53,763 nt of DNA from an uncultured Spirochaetales bacterium (GCA_949292445.1 CASEZU010000128.1:1-53763); one strand, 5' to 3'; positions 43,377 to 52,654 are shown, numbered from the stretch's first letter. Program-made: numbers and translations. Notes: generated from the sequence alone by a model not told the origin.

Positions 43377-44261
43377 ATGAAAGCAGCGACAGTATCCGTA
43401 ATAGGCAGGCCATCGGCAGGAAAATCGACACTTGTGAACACGATCACGGGAATGAAGGTATCGATAACCTCCCCGGCTCCCCAGACGACAAGGAACAAGA
43501 TCAGGGGAATCTATACAGATCAGAGGGGGCAGCTTGTTTTCACGGACACGCCGGGCTTCCATCTCTCCGAGAAGGAGATCAACAGGAGGATGCAGGACGT
43601 AACCGTATCGTCGCTCAAGGATTCGGACATAATACTCTACCTCCTGGACGGCAAGCGCTCTCCGGGGAAGGAGGAGGAGACCATCGCGGAGCTTGTGCAG
43701 GAAGCGGGAGTTCCCGTTGTCGCCGTGCTCAACAAGACTGACATACTCTCGGAAAAGGAGAAAGAGGAAGGGCTCACGTTCCTACGCTCACGTTTTCCCT
43801 CATCACCAGTCCTCGCCGCATCGGGAAAGGATGACGAAGGAGTCGACGAAATACTGATAGAGCTCTTCAGGATCGCCCCTGAGGGGGAGCTTCTCTACGA
43901 TGAGAGTACCTATACGGATCAGGACCTTGAATTCAGGATATCTGAAATAATCAGAGAGAAGACAATTGAGAACCTTTCCGATGAGATGCCCCACGTGATC
44001 TTCGTCGAGATAGAGGATCTCGAGTATGACAGCAGCAAGGGCCACGTCTGGATACGCGCCGCGATAAACACTGAGCGCGAGGGGCAGAAAGGCATCATCG
44101 TGGGCAGGGGCGGAGAGAACATAAAACGTATCCGCAAGGAATCATTCAAGGAGATCAGGAGGATATTCCCCGGCTCCGGCCTGACACTCGACCTGAGAGT
44201 CAAGGCGCAGCCGGGATGGCGCAGGAACGGAAAGACTCTGGACAGGATTTTCAGGAACTGA
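43377..44261 (+). CDS. era: GTPase Era
   Basis: 294 residues from the ATG at 43377. Binds 16S rRNA and helps 30S assembly. G1 is GRPSAGKST, G3 DTPGF, G4 NKTD; the C-terminal KH domain has IIVGRGGENIKRI. The upstream in-frame ATG (43341) would place the start inside the promoter. The last 11 bp overlap the 3' end of the convergent ABC gene. Confidence 0.96.
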   Translation: MKAATVSVIGRPSAGKSTLVNTITGMKVSITSPAPQTTRNKIRGIYTDQRGQLVFTDTPGFHLSEKEINRRMQDVTVSSLKDSDIILYLLDGKRSPGKEEETIAELVQEAGVPVVAVLNKTDILSEKEKEEGLTFLRSRFPSSPVLAASGKDDEGVDEILIELFRIAPEGELLYDESTYTDQDLEFRISEIIREKTIENLSDEMPHVIFVEIEDLEYDSSKGHVWIRAAINTEREGQKGIIVGRGGENIKRIRKESFKEIRRIFPGSGLTLDLRVKAQPGWRRNGKTLDRIFRN

Positions 44262-45981
44262 ACTGGCTCCTGTACATCGCAGCGTAGAATCCATCTTTTT
44301 CCATAAGACCGTCATGGGTGCCTGACTCTATCACATCACCATCCTTGACAACGAGGATCAGGTCAGCGCTCCTGATGGTTGACAGCCTGTGGGCGACTAT
44401 GAAAGATGTGCGTCCCTCCATGAGGCGCATGAAGGCCTCCTGGATCATCATCTCCGTCCTTGTGTCTATTGATGAGGTGGCCTCATCGAGTATGAGCATA
44501 TCAGGATCTGCAAGCATGATCCTGGAGATTGAGATCAGCTGCTTCTGACCGGCCGATATACCATCGCTGTCATCTGAAACAACCTCATCATAGCCTCCGG
44601 GAAGAGATGCGATGAATGTGTCAATGTGTGAAAGCTCCGCAGCTTTTCTCACCTCATCCGGAGCTGCATCCGGCTTTCCGAGAGCAATGTTATCCCTGAT
44701 GGTACCGTGCTTCAGCCAGGTATCCTGCAGCACCATTCCGAAGCTGCGCCTGAGCGATGTCCTGCTTACCGATACGATATCCGTGCCGTCGATGGAGATG
44801 CTCCCGCCCTGAGGATCATAGAAGCGCATCAGGAGATTTATCAGAGTGGTTTTTCCCGATCCCGTCGGGCCGACAATCGCGACCTTCATTCCAGGACGTA
44901 CAGTAAGGGAGAAATCCTTTATCAGCTCCTTCTCCGGTGTATATGAGAAGCGCACATGCTCGGCCACGACCTGCCCCGCTGTCACTGAAAGGGACGGCTT
45001 GCCTTCATCAGAGCTCTCCTCCGCCTCCTCCAGGAAAGCGAAAATCCTCGCAGCGGAGGCAAGCGCATTCTGCAGTTCAGTCACGACTCCGGATATCTCA
45101 TTGAAAGGCTTCGTATACTGGGAAGCGTAGCTGAGTATGGACGTGAGGCCGCCTATGCTCATCAGGCCGCAGAGCGCCGAGATGCCGCCGGAGAGGGCGA
45201 CACCCATGTAAACGAGGCTGTTGACGAACCGTGTCACAGGATTGGTCAGGGAGGAATAGAATGTCGCGAGAAGCGAGCATTCCGCCCACTTGTCATTGAT
45301 CCTGTCGAATTCCTCCTGATTGGCCTTCTCCCGTCCATAAGCCGAAACGACGGAGGCACCGGTGATCATCTCATCGATGAATGCTGTCTGGGCACCTCTC
45401 GCCTCGCTCTGCCGGTAGAAGAGCGTGAATGTCTTCCTCGCTATGAACGATGCGGCGAACAGCGATACAGGTGTAACGAAAAGCACTACCAGAGCCACGA
45501 TCCAGTTGACGATGAACATCGAGACAAGCGTTCCTGCAATTGTTATGACACCGGTGAAAAGCTGCGTGAATCCCATCAGAAGTCCATCGGAGACCTGATC
45601 GGCATCTGTTATCATCCGGGACACGATATCCCCGTGCGGATGGTTGTCCACATAGGAGAGAGGAAGGTGCTGGAGATGGGTGAAGGCATCCTTCCTTATA
45701 TCACGGGAGATACCATAGGCCATACTGTTGTTGACGCGGTTCATCAGGTACTGTGCCGCAGATACCGCGACGGAAGAAGCGGCCATCGCAATGAGCATCG
45801 AGGAAAAGAGAACCCCATCACCAGATGCTATCGCATCCACAGCCTTCCCTGTAAGGAGCGGGAACACGATCGTGAAGGCAACGGAGAGAGAAGCGAACAC
45901 AAGGGAAAGCACGAGGCGTCCCCTGTACGGCCTTATATAGCCGATGACCTTCCTCAGGACTGAAATGCTCTCCTTTTTCAT
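44251..45981 (-). CDS. ABC exporter half-transporter with intact catalytic Glu
   Basis: 576 residues: six-helix membrane domain (to about 320) and an ATPase domain with Walker A GPTGSGKTT, Q-loop VLQDTWL, Walker B MLILDEATSSID (catalytic Glu present) and His in IVAHRLST. The signature is degenerate, GISAGQ instead of LSGGQ. With the partner gene it should form a heterodimeric exporter (LmrCD / TM287-288 type) with one good and one weak ATP site. It overlaps its partner by four bases. Confidence 0.9.
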   Translation of the reverse strand: MKKESISVLRKVIGYIRPYRGRLVLSLVFASLSVAFTIVFPLLTGKAVDAIASGDGVLFSSMLIAMAASSVAVSAAQYLMNRVNNSMAYGISRDIRKDAFTHLQHLPLSYVDNHPHGDIVSRMITDADQVSDGLLMGFTQLFTGVITIAGTLVSMFIVNWIVALVVLFVTPVSLFAASFIARKTFTLFYRQSEARGAQTAFIDEMITGASVVSAYGREKANQEEFDRINDKWAECSLLATFYSSLTNPVTRFVNSLVYMGVALSGGISALCGLMSIGGLTSILSYASQYTKPFNEISGVVTELQNALASAARIFAFLEEAEESSDEGKPSLSVTAGQVVAEHVRFSYTPEKELIKDFSLTVRPGMKVAIVGPTGSGKTTLINLLMRFYDPQGGSISIDGTDIVSVSRTSLRRSFGMVLQDTWLKHGTIRDNIALGKPDAAPDEVRKAAELSHIDTFIASLPGGYDEVVSDDSDGISAGQKQLISISRIMLADPDMLILDEATSSIDTRTEMMIQEAFMRLMEGRTSFIVAHRLSTIRSADLILVVKDGDVIESGTHDGLMEKDGFYAAMYRSQFSS

Positions 45982-47696
45982 TCCGCACCTCCGAACTGGG
46001 AGTCATATATCTCCCTGTAGACGGAGCATCGCGAGAGAAGCTCATCGTGTGTCCCGATATCGACGATCATGCCGCGGTCCAGGACAATGATCCTGTCCAT
46101 CGACATGAGCGAACCGGTACGCTGGGAAACAGTGAAGACCGTCATTTTCCCCAGCCGCGAGAGATTCTGCCTCAGCCTTGCTTCGGTCGCATAATCGAGC
46201 GCGGATGAAGAGTCATCGAGGATAAGTATATCGGGCTTCCGCACGAGAGCCCTCGCGATCGAGAGCCTCTGGCGCTGCCCGCCGGAGAGGTTCTTGCCAC
46301 CCTCCTCAACTGCAGAGAGCAGCCCGCCCTTCCTTTCCATCACGAAGTCATAGGCCTCCGCGGCTTTCAGAGCTTCCGCGATATCATCATCACTGGCGTC
46401 CTGACGGCCCCATGCGATACAGTCGCGGATTGTTCCTCTGAAAAGCAGAGCCTTCTGCTGTACATACCCGATATGGCTTCTCAACGCCTCACGGCTCCAC
46501 TCACGCACATCGTGCCCAAGCACTGACACGGAACCTGAGGAAACATCATAGAGCCTCGGGATAAGGGAGACAAGCGTGGTCTTTCCTGATCCGGTTCCTC
46601 CGATTATTCCGATCCGTTCTCCCCTTTTCACAGAGAAAGAGGCACCGGAAAGTGCCGGCTCTCCGCCTTTGTGATATGACATCGAAACCCCGCTGAAGAC
46701 AACAGCATCATCTGTCTCCGCAGCCGTGGTCACCGGATTCTCCGGATCGCTCATGGATGGAGATACGGCGAAGACACCCTCTATCCTCCTCCACGATGCA
46801 ACAGCGCGGGATATCGTTATTATCAGATTGGCGAGCTTTATCAGCTCTGTGAGGATCTGGCTCATGTAATTGACGAGGGCGACAATTCCTCCGAGCTCTA
46901 TCAGTCCAAGGCTGAAGCGCTCGCGTCCTGCGGCGATGATGAGTGCAATCGCGAGGTTTATCACAGCATATGTCAGCGGATTGAGGAGTGCCGATATCTT
47001 TCCCGATGAGAGCTGGAGGGAAAGAAGCGATGAAAGATCGGATGAGAAGGCCTCCTTCTCGCTCTCCTCCTTGCCGAATGCCCTCAGGACCCTTATTCCG
47101 GAAAGGTTCTCCCTCACGCGCGAGAGCAGCCTGTCCAGCGCTCCCTGCACGCTGCGGTACATGGGGACTGTCCTGTGCATTATGAGATAGACAATAAGCC
47201 CCAGGACAGGAATCACCGCGGCAAAGATCAGCGCCAGCGAGCTGTCAACGGTGAATGCCATGATGGCTGCGCCGAAAACGACAAACGGCGAGCGCATGAA
47301 GAGACGCAGGAACATGTTGATGCCGTTCTGGACAAGATTCGAGTCGCTCGTGAGCCTCGTGATGAGCGTAGGATTGCCGATTGCGTCCCTGTCGCTCTCA
47401 GAGAGCTCCGTGATATGACGGTAAAGCGCACTCTTCATCCTGACAGCGAAGCCTGTAGCGGCTTTGGCGGCAAAATACTGTGCAGTGGCAGAGGATATAA
47501 GCCCGATGACACCCAGTGCGACCATCAGCAGAGCCATCATCAGCACATGATGCATGTCACCCCTGGCTATGCCGTCATCAATGAGCGATGCAACAGCCAG
47601 AGGGACACAAAGTTCAAAGACCGCCTCCAGCAGCTTGAAGAGCGGCGCAAGGACAGCTTCCTTCCGGTATCCTCTGAGGAATGTGAAGAATCCCAT
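45978..47696 (-). CDS. ABC exporter half-transporter with degenerate catalytic site
   Basis: 572 residues with the same layout. Walker A GGTGSGKTT and signature NLSGGQRQRLS are good, but Walker B ends ILILDDSSSALD (Asp instead of Glu) and the switch His is replaced by Gln (TVSQRTGS). The complementary pattern with the partner defines an asymmetric heterodimer. It lies 5 bp after the flavodoxin-like gene, likely in the lysS operon. The exported substrate is unknown. Confidence 0.9.
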   Translation of the reverse strand: MGFFTFLRGYRKEAVLAPLFKLLEAVFELCVPLAVASLIDDGIARGDMHHVLMMALLMVALGVIGLISSATAQYFAAKAATGFAVRMKSALYRHITELSESDRDAIGNPTLITRLTSDSNLVQNGINMFLRLFMRSPFVVFGAAIMAFTVDSSLALIFAAVIPVLGLIVYLIMHRTVPMYRSVQGALDRLLSRVRENLSGIRVLRAFGKEESEKEAFSSDLSSLLSLQLSSGKISALLNPLTYAVINLAIALIIAAGRERFSLGLIELGGIVALVNYMSQILTELIKLANLIITISRAVASWRRIEGVFAVSPSMSDPENPVTTAAETDDAVVFSGVSMSYHKGGEPALSGASFSVKRGERIGIIGGTGSGKTTLVSLIPRLYDVSSGSVSVLGHDVREWSREALRSHIGYVQQKALLFRGTIRDCIAWGRQDASDDDIAEALKAAEAYDFVMERKGGLLSAVEEGGKNLSGGQRQRLSIARALVRKPDILILDDSSSALDYATEARLRQNLSRLGKMTVFTVSQRTGSLMSMDRIIVLDRGMIVDIGTHDELLSRCSVYREIYDSQFGGAE

Positions 47697-47701
47697 GACT
47701 C

Positions 47702-48256
47702 TCAGCGGATGAAATTCGTCTTGACAGGTTTCTCCATCTCAGGAAGAGGAAGAGCTGCCGCTGCAAGAGCCTTTATGACATATGCCATGTTATCTCCGAG
47801 GAGACGCATCGTCTGCATGCCTTCCTTGTCCTCTGCAACCTCCTCCGGAGTGTTGCCATGGACCATATTCCAGTAGTTCGAGGAAACAACCAGCATCTGG
47901 GAGATGGTGAAGTACTTGTTGAGGACATCGAACGAGGCCGAAGCACCTCCGCGGCGGCAGGAAACCACAGCGGCTCCCACCTTCATCCTCATCTTCCCGG
48001 AGATCCTGTTGAAAATCTCATCGAGGAAGTAGACAGCAAGCCCTGACGGGGAGGCGTAATATACAGGAGAGCCCACGACAAGTCCGTCAGCCTCAGCAAT
48101 CTTCTCCGCAGCCGCCTCGATCTCAAAGCGGTCGAAGCTGGCATGGATGATCTCAGTCTCTATACCGTTCTTCTCAAGTGAGGAGGCTACCTCCTTGAGC
48201 GCCGTGAATGTGCACATCTCCTTTCTAGGAGAACCGTTTATGAGAATTACGCGCAT
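47702..48256 (-). CDS. NADPH-dependent FMN reductase / flavodoxin-like protein
   Basis: 184 residues from the ATG at 48256. The FMN phosphate loop is INGSPRKEMCTFTAL and the second flavin segment is GLVVGSPVYYASPSGL, followed by VVSCRRGGASASFD, typical of flavodoxin-like NAD(P)H:FMN oxidoreductases related to iron-sulfur flavoproteins. The start overlaps the lysS stop (TGATG), with GGGAGG 5 bases upstream. Probably an oxidoreductase with an unknown acceptor. Confidence 0.85.
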   Translation of the reverse strand: MRVILINGSPRKEMCTFTALKEVASSLEKNGIETEIIHASFDRFEIEAAAEKIAEADGLVVGSPVYYASPSGLAVYFLDEIFNRISGKMRMKVGAAVVSCRRGGASASFDVLNKYFTISQMLVVSSNYWNMVHGNTPEEVAEDKEGMQTMRLLGDNMAYVIKALAAAALPLPEMEKPVKTNFIR

Positions 48257-49839
48257 CAATACCTCCCAAGTATTTCCGTGACCTTGGCACTTCCGCATGC
48301 CTTCAGGAAGGATGCGAGCTTAGGTCCCTTGTCCTTGCCGATCAGGGCCTGGTAGATAAGACGGAAGAAATCCGCATTCTCCATGCCATTATCCTTAGCC
48401 GTCTGATAAATATATTCCGAGAACTCCTTCTCCGTAAGCGTGTCGAGATACTCTGAAGCAAAGCCTGCGAGCTCCCTGATGGCAGCTTTCTCAGACTCGG
48501 TTGCCTCGTAGAGATCCCCCTCTTCCCTCAATGAGAAGCGGAACTCCTCCGGGGCATATTTCTGGAGCCATGCCCAGGCACAGCGCATCCTCACGCGGAG
48601 CCTCTCCTTCTGGCTCTCTGTGGCATCTGAAAGCCTTTCCAGGACTTTCTCCGCATCCCCGGAATAAATCTGGAGATAGTTGCAGAGATGGCGGAACGGT
48701 ATCTGGTAGCCGGGCTCTGCCGGGATGCGGGAACCGTCGACCTGCGACAGCTCGTAAATCCTCTTCTCCTTCTCGGCCTTCTTCTCGTTAACCTTCACAA
48801 GACCGAAATAAATGCGCTCGGTGCTGTCATAATCCTCATAGATCTTCAGCACATCGAGATCGAATGAGATGGCGAACTCCGCAGAAGGCCTTGTTCCGAC
48901 AAAGAGATAACGGACTATCTCAGGCGGATAGACCTCAAGCACGTCATAGAGGTCGACCACATCGCCGCTTGATGATGAGATCTTGCCGCCATGGCCCTTT
49001 ATCTGCACGAAATCATAGCGCATCGTGACAGGAGCCTCGCCGCCGAAAATCCTGACGACATTCTTCGCCGTGTCATATGAACCGCCCTCTGTGAGATGAT
49101 CCTTTCCGCCCGGCTCGAAATCCACGCTCTCCCTGACCCATCTCATCGGCCAGTCGACACGCCATGGCAGCTTCGTATTAGGCGTTGTCCTGATATCGAT
49201 TGTCTCCGTCCTGCCGAGCTCATCATCGCGGTATGTGAGGCCGTACTCGCCGTCCCATCCGAGGACAGTAGTCGTATCCTTGTTCGTGAATGAGGAGAAT
49301 ACGGCGACAGGCCACCAGTCCTCCGGCAGAGGCTCTGTCCTGTATTCATTGAGGATCGCCCTTATCTCGCCGCGATGCTCAAGCGCATGCTTTATATCCT
49401 CAGCATAGTACCCAGACCTGTAGCGAGCAGCCTGGTAAAGATACTCAGGGTGCACGCCTACTGCCGGCAGAATGTCCTCGACAGCCTTCTCGTTTCCCCT
49501 GGCATAATTCTCGGCACGCCCGGTCGTATCTGGGACGAGCGTTATCGGGAAGCGGAGATACTTCTCGAGCTTCTCCGGTTCAGGCATGTTCTTCGGGACT
49601 TTCCTGAATACATCGTAATCATCCCAGCTGTAGATGAAGCGCACGTTCTTTCCCTTCTCGCGGAGTGCCCTCGCCACAAGCTCGACGGTGATGATCTCAC
49701 GGAAATTTCCGATATGTACTGTGCCTGACGGGGTGATACCGGAAGCACATGTATAAAGCTCCTTGTCCCCCTTCTCACGGATTATCTTGTCAGCGGTTAT
49801 GTCCGCCCAGTGAGTGCTCTGATTCTGTATCTCGTTCAT
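48256..49839 (-). CDS. lysS: Lysyl-tRNA synthetase, class I
   Basis: 527 residues. The class I form has the HIGH-like motif TVHIGNFRE (residues about 38-46) and the KMSKS-like KISSSSGDV. This archaeal-type LysRS is a known trait of spirochaetes and a few other bacteria and supports the lineage call. The ATG at 49839 is chosen because CATAAT ends 7 bases before it; the open frame further upstream crosses the promoter. Confidence 0.95.
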   Translation of the reverse strand: MNEIQNQSTHWADITADKIIREKGDKELYTCASGITPSGTVHIGNFREIITVELVARALREKGKNVRFIYSWDDYDVFRKVPKNMPEPEKLEKYLRFPITLVPDTTGRAENYARGNEKAVEDILPAVGVHPEYLYQAARYRSGYYAEDIKHALEHRGEIRAILNEYRTEPLPEDWWPVAVFSSFTNKDTTTVLGWDGEYGLTYRDDELGRTETIDIRTTPNTKLPWRVDWPMRWVRESVDFEPGGKDHLTEGGSYDTAKNVVRIFGGEAPVTMRYDFVQIKGHGGKISSSSGDVVDLYDVLEVYPPEIVRYLFVGTRPSAEFAISFDLDVLKIYEDYDSTERIYFGLVKVNEKKAEKEKRIYELSQVDGSRIPAEPGYQIPFRHLCNYLQIYSGDAEKVLERLSDATESQKERLRVRMRCAWAWLQKYAPEEFRFSLREEGDLYEATESEKAAIRELAGFASEYLDTLTEKEFSEYIYQTAKDNGMENADFFRLIYQALIGKDKGPKLASFLKACGSAKVTEILGRY

Positions 49840-49924
49840 GGAAAGAATTATGCACGGAAGAGCTGTGGATTTGCAACACGCGCCGCAATGGACTTTCACC
49901 GGAGGAGACAGCTATAATGGAGGC
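49840..49924. promoter_or_regulatory. Divergent lysS / rlpA-like promoters, both leaderless type
   Basis: Minus strand: TTGCAA (49871-49876), 18-bp spacer, CATAAT (49847-49852), 7 bases, lysS ATG. Plus strand: TGGACT (49889-49894), 18-bp spacer, perfect TATAAT (49913-49918), 6 bases (GGAGGC), ATG. A GGAGG overlaps the plus-strand gap but would be upstream of the predicted transcript start. Confidence 0.6.
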
Positions 49925-50530
49925 ATGAGGAGAATATTTGTGCTGCTTGCCGCAGTATCAATTCTGGCAACGCCGCTTTCGGCAGAAATGGCTTCGTGGT
50001 ATACAGCGACTGAGCCGGGATACTTCACGGAAAGCGGTGCTCTCTTCAACGACACACAGAAAGGAGCCGCCAGCGACACACTCCCCCTTGGCAGTGTCAT
50101 CGAGCTCTCCAACCCCGCCACAGGGATCAGCACTATAACAACCGTAATCGACACGCTTCCAGAGCTTCCAGAGGACAGGACACTTGCACTGACAGAGGCT
50201 GCATGCGCGGAGCTGAGCATGCTAGACACAGGAGTCTCCGATATAAAAGTATCGGTCATCAGGAAAGGCACGATAAAGAATGAGGAAGAGACAAACACCG
50301 GCTGGTACTCCTTCGACCTCGGAGTCTATCAGGACACAGATGCGCTCGCACTCAGCTACAGCAGGCTTCTCGCAAACGGGCTCAGGCCATATATAGAGAT
50401 TGAGGATGGTGGCGTACGCCTCTTTGTAAGGCACGTCATGGCCTATCAGCTCAGCGATGCGGAGAATCTCATCACGCTCTCAGGAATAGAGCCGTCAGAT
50501 CCTGTTCCGGAGCCGAATCCGTACACCTGA
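49925..50530 (+). CDS. RlpA-like double-psi barrel protein with SPOR domain
   Basis: 201 residues. A signal peptide (1-20, ending LSA), a double-psi beta-barrel (MASWYTATEPGYFTESGALF...TLPLGSVIEL) and a C-terminal SPOR domain (YSFDLGVYQDTDALALSYSRLLANG) that would bind denuded septal peptidoglycan. The His expected before TLP in active RlpA (AAHxTLP) is Ser here (AASDTLP), and the DRGP motif is IDTLP, so lytic activity is doubtful. No downstream gene in the unit. Confidence 0.82.
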   Translation: MRRIFVLLAAVSILATPLSAEMASWYTATEPGYFTESGALFNDTQKGAASDTLPLGSVIELSNPATGISTITTVIDTLPELPEDRTLALTEAACAELSMLDTGVSDIKVSVIRKGTIKNEEETNTGWYSFDLGVYQDTDALALSYSRLLANGLRPYIEIEDGGVRLFVRHVMAYQLSDAENLITLSGIEPSDPVPEPNPYT

Positions 50531-50719
50531 TTCATATCACCAATCTTCATTCATTTGAATGTGACTTCTGGTTTACCATTTTGCATACCCTTATCAGACA
50601 GGTTCAGTCTTTCCTGCAGCATACCTTTTCTTTCGGCCATCGTTATACTTTGTAAGAGTTAATTTTCGTTCTATTCACTTGTTTTTCAGGCTATCATAAT
50701 CATGTACATGGAGGGGTAT
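50531..50719 (+). promoter_or_regulatory. AT-rich leader and promoter region of small lipoprotein
   Basis: The base composition drops sharply in GC at 50531. It contains the palindrome CATTCA-TT-TGAATG (50548-50561) and a candidate promoter TTCTAT-17-TATCAT ending about 50698, followed by GGAGGGG before the ATG at 50720. No gene is seen. Confidence 0.35.
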
Positions 50720-51115
50720 ATGGGAAAATTGTTAAAATCCATATTTTTAGCAACTGTTTTATTGCTGGTTATTTCATCCTGCAGCACAAGGATGCCATAC
50801 CATGAGGCAGGACTCGTTGGAAATGTGATTGAAAAGGATTATGAAATCCTTGGTCCAGTATCAGTTTCAGGAAAACATCACAATGTTCTTGGAATAATTG
50901 GCTGGGGTGGTATCGGCTATAACGATATTCTAGAGAAAGCAAAAGAGCTTTACCCGGAAACAGACGCAGTTATCAATATTACTGAGGATATTAGCTCTTT
51001 TAATGTTGCTATATTCTACAATAGCTTTGGCTTTGACATGTCCGGTCTTGCAATAAAATACGTTGATAACACGGAAGATTATTCTATTGACCTTAATGTT
51101 AATATGACAGAATAG
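50720..51115 (+). CDS. Small AT-rich lipoprotein, unknown function (possibly TRL-like)
   Basis: 131 residues from the ATG at 50720 (GGAGGGG upstream). Lipobox VISSC (Cys about 21). The motif GIIGWGGIGYNDILEKAKELYPETDAVINI resembles TRL-like lipoproteins, where a WG-x-x-x-x-x-A-A segment is conserved, but the match is loose. Codon use is clearly AT-rich compared with neighbours (ATT, AAA, TTT), suggesting recent acquisition. Confidence 0.6.
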   Translation: MGKLLKSIFLATVLLLVISSCSTRMPYHEAGLVGNVIEKDYEILGPVSVSGKHHNVLGIIGWGGIGYNDILEKAKELYPETDAVINITEDISSFNVAIFYNSFGFDMSGLAIKYVDNTEDYSIDLNVNMTE

Positions 51116-51132
51116 TTACCCAAAAGGGGTAA
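51116..51132 (+). other. Small hairpin directly after stop codon
   Basis: TTACCC (51116-51121), AAAAG loop, GGGTAA (51127-51132), immediately after the TAG of the small lipoprotein. It may protect the 3' end or assist termination; it lacks a U-tract. Confidence 0.35.
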
Positions 51133-51167
51133 TAAATAACTCAAATATTACGACTGCAAGATAATGG

Positions 51168-51198
51168 TTCCCCGTACATTCATTCAACGGGGAATTTT
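51168..51198 (+). terminator. Rho-independent terminator of small lipoprotein
   Basis: TTCCCCGT (51168-51175), 11-nt loop, ACGGGGAA (51187-51194), then TTTT. About 53 bases beyond the stop codon. Confidence 0.75.
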
Positions 51199-51260
51199 AA
51201 TCAACATAAAATCATTAATACTGACATAAAACAACACTGTCTTTGCTTCATTTTATGATG

Positions 51261-51323
51261 ACAAACGGAAGTGCCGGTTCCGTATATCATGATAAACGGA
51301 AGTAGAAGTTCCGCTTATCATGA
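51261..51323. repeat. Two tandem 31-bp palindromic repeats
   Basis: AAACGGAAGT occurs at 51263 and 51294, GTTCCG at 51277 and 51308, and TATCATGA at 51285 and 51316, all with a period of 31 bp. Each unit is itself an inverted repeat; the second has perfect arms TCATGATAA-x-CGGAA and TTCCG-x-TTATCATGA. There is no spacer, so it is not a CRISPR array. It lies between the AT-rich gene and the 3' end of the barrel gene. Confidence 0.75.
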
Positions 51324-51357
51324 GAATATAACAAACAAAGAACTAGGACCGCCCGGA

Positions 51358-52557
51358 TCAGAAATCAAGGAAGAATGTGAAGGAACCCACAAGCCTTGTA
51401 TCGCCTTTCGCAAAATTGTTCGTATCACCGGGAATGAGATAGGCCAGCTGATAGCCGAGATCGATGATGTCGAAAATCGATACGGTGAACTGTGCTCCTG
51501 TCGAAGCGAGGAAGTTGGAGCCTGTCCTCTCGGTATTGAAATACCTTCCGCATCCGTAGCCGATGTCAAAGAAGAGGTTGATCCTCGGAGAAAGCCCGTC
51601 AACGCCCATGTCCGGACCGGTAAGACGGAGATCAAGGTTGTTGACGACATAGAACTCAGTTCCATATGTATAGTTGCTGTAGCCCCTCACCTGACGGCCG
51701 AGTGATCCCAGCTTCTGCACATATGTCGGCACAAGCTCACCGGAAAGCCAGTTCATCCTCACGCGGTCAATGAGGACGACGGAGAACCAGTTCATCTTTT
51801 CAGTCCTGTAGAGATAAAGCGTCTTCGCCCCTACCCCTTCGAGCGTGAACTGATAGAAATCGGCTTTTCCGTCGAGGGCGGCATTCAGGGCATATGGAGA
51901 CCAGTCAGCATTGAACTCAAGAGAGAATCCATCATTCGTCGAAAGTGTATCTTCGATCGCATCGAGGAAGAAATTGAAGAACAGATTCGTACCAAGATAC
52001 TGATGGCTGCCTCTCAGGTCAGGATAGAGACGTGATGGGAAATCACTTCCATCAGGGCGGTGAGATGAGAAGAAATCATCGATCGTCTGGACAGGCGTCA
52101 CGTCACCCCATGCCTGCTTTGCCGCAGCCATTGCATCGCGGGCGGCCTCATAGCGCCCCTCATAGCCCACGGAGAGCGTGATGAGATCCTTGTCGCCAAC
52201 AGGAGAGTCCAGGAACCCCTGATTGAATCTGAGTCCCCAGGTTGTCTGAATCACATCAAAAGTCAGCGGATCAGCCATCTGGGGCTTCTCAATCCCATCA
52301 GACGGATCGACCCAGAAACGCCTCTCGATGTAACCGCTTCCGACAGTAAGCTGTATCTCCGTGCGGTTTCCGGGCATGAGATTGAGGCCTGTATACCCTG
52401 CAGTGACCTCTCCATATGTTGGAATGAAGCCGATCAGGATCTCCGGATGCTGGTCTATTGTCCCGTTTATCGTCCAATTGTCGTTTATATCAAAGGCCCA
52501 GACACCTGTGATGGCAAATACAGACAGCACAAGAATGGCAGCCAACCTTCTTTTCAT
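51358..52557 (-). CDS. Outer-membrane beta-barrel protein, unknown function
   Basis: 399 residues from the ATG at 52557 (GGGAGG upstream). A signal peptide (1-22, ending VWA) is followed by repeated amphipathic strands and aromatic-rich turns; the C-terminus GSFTFFLDF ends in Phe as BAM substrates do. A substrate or pore function is not evident. It has a leadered promoter, TTGTTA (52617-52622), 18 bp, AATAAT (52593-52598), unlike the leaderless type next door. Confidence 0.78.
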   Translation of the reverse strand: MKRRLAAILVLSVFAITGVWAFDINDNWTINGTIDQHPEILIGFIPTYGEVTAGYTGLNLMPGNRTEIQLTVGSGYIERRFWVDPSDGIEKPQMADPLTFDVIQTTWGLRFNQGFLDSPVGDKDLITLSVGYEGRYEAARDAMAAAKQAWGDVTPVQTIDDFFSSHRPDGSDFPSRLYPDLRGSHQYLGTNLFFNFFLDAIEDTLSTNDGFSLEFNADWSPYALNAALDGKADFYQFTLEGVGAKTLYLYRTEKMNWFSVVLIDRVRMNWLSGELVPTYVQKLGSLGRQVRGYSNYTYGTEFYVVNNLDLRLTGPDMGVDGLSPRINLFFDIGYGCGRYFNTERTGSNFLASTGAQFTVSIFDIIDLGYQLAYLIPGDTNNFAKGDTRLVGSFTFFLDF

Positions 52558-52592
52558 GATCAATCCTCCCTCAGGATGAAATTCCACTCTCT

Positions 52593-52622
52593 ATTATTTC
52601 AGAATACAAAGCGGAGTAACAA
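52593..52622 (-). promoter_or_regulatory. Promoter of outer-membrane protein gene
   Basis: TTGTTA with AATAAT at an 18-bp spacing, about 36 bases before the ATG, so the transcript has a leader of about 30 bases carrying GGGAGG. Confidence 0.5.
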
Positions 52623-52654
52623 GGGAAAGCATGTTAATTCCATCGCACAGATGC

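Noticed and set aside
51261..51323. CRISPR array.
   Set aside because: Only two units with no spacer, each internally palindromic, and no cas genes.
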